DNA from: JANQQZ01 sp039187315
GTDB taxonomy: Bacteria > Planctomycetota > Phycisphaerae > Phycisphaerales > UBA1924
NCBI GenBank assembly: GCA_039187315.1
Contig: JBCCZQ010000048.1
Coordinates: 1-24,832, forward strand
Length of the DNA stretch: 24,832 nt
Direction of reading: 5' to 3'
The position numbers were made by a program, and so were the translations under genes. The notes under the pieces were generated by a model. The model ran no database searches. It was not told the origin of the DNA and was given only the letters and a program-made list of their open reading frames with translations. Below, piece by piece: positions 22,379-24,832 of the stretch (the stretch's first letter is position 1; each line of letters starts with the position of its first letter).

Positions 22379-24391
22379 CTAGGGCGTCGCGGTGGTCCGC
22401 GTCGCTGGCTTTGACTCTGGCTTCGACTCGCGCTCGATCGCGTCGGGCTGTGGCTGGGGCTGACCGGCGACGGCGGCGCGGACACTCCGGGCGATACCTG
22501 CCGCGTCCAGCCCGACCTCGGCGAGTTGCTTCGAGCGGCTGTCCTGATAGACCCACCGGTCGGGCAGCCCCAGGATGGTCACGCGGGAGGCATCGAGGCC
22601 CTGCCGCTGCGCCGATTCCAGCACGGCTGCACCGAACCCGCCGACCACGCTGTGGTCTTCGACCGTCAGCACGGGCAGGCCCGATCGGATAGCCGCGGCG
22701 ACAAGCGCATCGTCGATGGGCTTGGCAAAGCGTGCGTCGTAGACGGCAGCGCGGTACTCGTCGGCAAGCGCATCGGCTGCGTCGAGGGCAGTGATGGCGG
22801 GTGTGCCGAAAGCGAGGATGAGCGCGTCGGGGGTGTGGCCCCGGGTGACATCGAGCGTCGGCGTGAGGCAGCGAGCTTTCCCGAGCTCGAACGGCGGGGC
22901 GTCGCCGCACCTGTCGGAGACATCGTCGCGCGGGTAGCGCACGGCGGAGAGGCCCTCGTCGTAGCCGCGCATGAACTCGAGCGCTGCGGCAAGGCTGGGC
23001 TCGTCGATGGCGGCGGTCAGGGCCGCGTCGGGGAGCGTGCGAAGCAGCGCGACATCGCAGAACCCGTGGTGGACAGCGCCGTCGCCGCCAACAAGCCCGG
23101 CGCGGTCCAGGCACAGACGGACGGGCAGGCCCTGGAGGGCAACCTCCTGGAAAGCCTGGTCGAAGGCGCGCTGGAGGAACGTCGAATAGACCGCGAAGAA
23201 AGGCTTGAAGCCGGTCTTGGCAAGGCCGGCCATCATGTCCATCGCGTGCGACTCGCAGATGCCGACGTCCCAGGTTCGCTCAGGGAAGTCGGGCAGCACG
23301 CGGTCGATGCCCGTGCCGCCGGGCATGGCGGCCGTACAGGCGACGGCTCGCTCATCGCGGGCCATCAGGCTGTGCATCGCGTCGCCGAACGCGCTCGTGA
23401 ACGAGCGGCCGCCGCTGGTGATCTCGACACGGCAGTTCTTGGCGTCGTCGTCGCGATCGATCTTGAAGGGCTTGGGCGAGTGGAAGGTGGTCGCGTCGCC
23501 TTCGGCGACATCGAGCCCCTTGCCCTTGACGGTCTTGACGTGCAGGACCATGGGCCGATCGAACTCGCGGGCCTCGGTCAGGAACTCGATCAGTTCGGGC
23601 AGGTTGTGTCCGTCGATCGGGCCGACGGTGACGAGCCCGAAGTGCTCGAACCATGCGTTCTCGGCGAGCATGGCCTTGGTGGCCTCGCCCGCGCGGTGGT
23701 AGGCGTCCTTGACCATCCCGCCGCCGGGCATGTTGCGTAGCACGGACTCGCCGGCCTTTTTCAGGCCCGTGTAGGTGTGGCTGAGCCGGACGCGATCGAA
23801 GTATTGCGCCATCGCGCCCTGCGGCTTCGCGATCGACATGCCGTTGTCGTTGAGAACGATCAGGAACTGGCGCTTGAGCGTGCCCGCGTTGTTCAGGCCC
23901 TCCATAGCGACGCCGTTGACGATCGAGGCGTCACCGATAATCGTGGCAACGCGGCGACCCTTGGGGTTGGTCTTCGGGTCGAATGCCTCGCGGTTGAGCG
24001 TGTCGCCGCGGGCCATGCCGACGGCCGTTGAGATGCCGGTTCCGGCGTGGCCGACGGAGAACTGGTCGTAGCGGCTCTCGCGGGGCTCGGGGAATCCGGC
24101 CATGCCCTCGCGGGTGCGGAGCTTGGCGAGCTTGTCATATCGGCCGGTGATGAGCTTGTGCGGGTAGCACTGGTGGCCCACATCGAAGAGCAGGCGGTCG
24201 TGGGCGAAGTCGAAAACGTAGTGCATCGCGAGCGTGAGCTCGACGACACCGAGGTTCGGGGCGAGATGGCCGCCGGTCTGCTGGACCTGATCAATGATCG
24301 CGGCGCGGATCTCCGCGGCTACTTCGCCGAGCTGCTCAACGCCGAGCCGGCGGATGTCGTCGGGCGATTGGATGCTCGGGAGTCGTGTCAT
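22379..24391 (-). CDS. dxs: 1-deoxy-D-xylulose-5-phosphate synthase
   Basis: A 670-residue thiamine-diphosphate enzyme that condenses pyruvate and glyceraldehyde 3-phosphate, the first step of the MEP isoprenoid pathway (also feeding thiamine and PLP). Visible parts: GGHLAPNLGVVELT, FDVGHQCYPHKLITGR, the ThDP/Mg motif GDAS (153-156) with NDN (181-183), LVTVGPIDGHNL, the catalytic glutamate Glu380 in VGICESHAMD, and DRAGLVGGDGAVHHG with His441. The transketolase C-terminal domain (LPVLTVEDHSVVGGFG) is complete. Some positions differ from the common consensus (GDG to GDA, GIAEQH to GICESH). The last ~30 residues are a polar Lys/Pro/Glu tail. The neighbours, a prenyl synthase and nadK, support the role. 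Confidence 0.95.
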   Translation of the reverse strand: MTRLPSIQSPDDIRRLGVEQLGEVAAEIRAAIIDQVQQTGGHLAPNLGVVELTLAMHYVFDFAHDRLLFDVGHQCYPHKLITGRYDKLAKLRTREGMAGFPEPRESRYDQFSVGHAGTGISTAVGMARGDTLNREAFDPKTNPKGRRVATIIGDASIVNGVAMEGLNNAGTLKRQFLIVLNDNGMSIAKPQGAMAQYFDRVRLSHTYTGLKKAGESVLRNMPGGGMVKDAYHRAGEATKAMLAENAWFEHFGLVTVGPIDGHNLPELIEFLTEAREFDRPMVLHVKTVKGKGLDVAEGDATTFHSPKPFKIDRDDDAKNCRVEITSGGRSFTSAFGDAMHSLMARDERAVACTAAMPGGTGIDRVLPDFPERTWDVGICESHAMDMMAGLAKTGFKPFFAVYSTFLQRAFDQAFQEVALQGLPVRLCLDRAGLVGGDGAVHHGFCDVALLRTLPDAALTAAIDEPSLAAALEFMRGYDEGLSAVRYPRDDVSDRCGDAPPFELGKARCLTPTLDVTRGHTPDALILAFGTPAITALDAADALADEYRAAVYDARFAKPIDDALVAAAIRSGLPVLTVEDHSVVGGFGAAVLESAQRQGLDASRVTILGLPDRWVYQDSRSKQLAEVGLDAAGIARSVRAAVAGQPQPQPDAIERESKPESKPATRTTATP

Positions 24392-24473
24392 CGGGCGGCA
24401 GGCCTTGGTCTGTCGGTCGCTGCGGGGTTGTTGGGAACGGCTGTCCCCGTATTCGCAGAGCAGGGGCGGGTGA

Positions 24474-24511
24474 TTTCAGTGATTCCTGAAAACATTGTAG
24501 TCGTTCGAACG
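24474..24511 (-). promoter_or_regulatory. Possible promoter and operator region of dxs
   Basis: The 158-bp gap between the prenyl synthase stop and dxs holds, read on the minus strand, a TACAAT hexamer (24494-24499; 5 of 6 to the -10 consensus). A perfect 10-bp palindrome CGTTCGAACG (24502-24511) lies just upstream of it, and an inverted repeat TTTCAG-6 nt-CTGAAA (24474-24491) just downstream. No good -35 is seen. The structure suggests that dxs may have its own regulated promoter. Confidence 0.35.
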
Positions 24512-24549
24512 GGCGTCGGGGTCCACAAAAACAGGCTGGATGCCGCGAG

Positions 24550-24832
24550 TTATCGGTCACGCCGGGCGAGATAGGCGACGATCTGCGCCAACGCCCCGTT
24601 GGTTCGGCCTTCGCGGCCCGCGAGTTCGTGGGCGAGCGCATGCGCGTCGGTCTCGAGCCTTGCGACGAGCGCCCGGGTCGCCTCGATGCCATGCACAACG
24701 GGGTAGGTCCTTTTGCCGGCCTCGGCGTCCTTGCTGGTCTGCTTGCCGGCGTGCTCGGCTGGCTGCTCGACGTCGATCAGGTCATCGACAGCCTGGAACA
24801 TCAGTCCGATCGCTTCGCCGAAACGACCGGCC
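24550..24832 (-). CDS. Polyprenyl (farnesyl/geranylgeranyl) diphosphate synthase, 3' part
   Basis: Partial gene: the 5' part lies beyond the window edge, and 93 codons plus the TAA stop are present. The visible frame reads GEAIGLMFQAVDDLIDVE, the second aspartate-rich motif (DDxxD) of trans-prenyltransferases, which binds the Mg-diphosphate of isopentenyl diphosphate. It continues with GKQTSKDAEAGKRTYPVVHGIE, matching the family's GK-x5-D-x3-K-x-TY region. The enzyme condenses isoprenyl units made by the MEP pathway, which fits dxs directly downstream. Chain length cannot be read because the first aspartate-rich motif is outside the window. An ispA-like role is the most likely. Confidence 0.88.
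   Translation of the reverse strand, partial: AGRFGEAIGLMFQAVDDLIDVEQPAEHAGKQTSKDAEAGKRTYPVVHGIEATRALVARLETDAHALAHELAGREGRTNGALAQIVAYLARRDR

Noticed and set aside
22359..23114. N-terminal extension of NAD kinase into dxs
   Set aside because: The frame stays open through dxs, but NAD kinase similarity starts at ATG 22358, which has a ribosome site and follows the dxs stop by 20 bp.
22526..23740. Plus-strand open frame of about 404 codons opposite dxs
   Set aside because: Antisense to a firmly recognised enzyme; composition is typical of a GC-driven shadow.

Overview
The window is about 25 kb of GC-rich chromosomal DNA, packed with genes on both strands. It most likely comes from a planctomycete of the class Phycisphaerae. 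The evidence is an exported subtilase ending in a two-repeat dockerin-like domain of the planctomycete DINGDG...DFFAW type, a very large tripeptidyl-peptidase-II-like subtilase lipoprotein, outer-membrane (DUF481, PagL-like) and RND efflux genes that imply a diderm envelope, and the ispA-dxs-nadK gene order. The taxonomic call is inference from gene content, not from a marker RNA. I see no tRNA, rRNA, CRISPR array, insertion sequence or phage gene.

Layout. 56-1627 (+): exported S8 peptidase with dockerin tail. 1841-3219 (+): a free HPt phosphotransfer protein followed by a PleD-like receiver-GGDEF diguanylate cyclase, separated by a (GT)6 tract and a strong hairpin. 3243-4183: a PagL-like lipid A deacylase (-) diverging from a SlyX-like small coiled-coil protein (+). 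4200-5834 (-): cofactor-independent phosphoglycerate mutase. 5835-6547: the only gene-free stretch over 300 bases; it looks less GC-rich and holds several inverted repeats. 6548-8013: peroxiredoxin (-) diverging from a YggS/PLPBP homologue (+). 8043-10882: an exported N-acetylmuramoyl-L-alanine amidase (-) diverging from two DUF481 outer-membrane barrel proteins in tandem (+). 11004-11068: a small array of 13-bp tandem repeats. 11076-11810 (-): a FixJ-like regulator whose receiver domain has lost its phosphorylation residues. 11968-16035 (-): the giant subtilase. 16170-21472 (+): a tight marR - adaptor - RND permease operon with a palindromic candidate operator at its promoter. 21486-24832 (-): nadK, dxs and the 3' part of a polyprenyl diphosphate synthase gene, an isoprenoid precursor cluster.

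How the genes work together. The envelope is the main theme: lipid A trimming, peptidoglycan cleavage, two surface or periplasmic proteases, two barrels and a drug-efflux pump. The rest is housekeeping (glycolysis, isoprenoid and NADP supply, PLP homeostasis, peroxide defence) and signalling (c-di-GMP, pseudo-response regulator).

I do not see an obviously new multi-gene system. The points most worth a second look are: (1) the GT tract whose loss of one unit would fuse HPt in frame with the diguanylate cyclase; (2) the pseudo-receiver regulator; (3) an insert in the RND permease, just before the eighth canonical transmembrane helix, that seems to carry two extra membrane helices; (4) the palindrome over the marR promoter; (5) the repeat and hairpin array at 11004-11068; (6) the inverted-repeat-rich spacer at 5835-6547.
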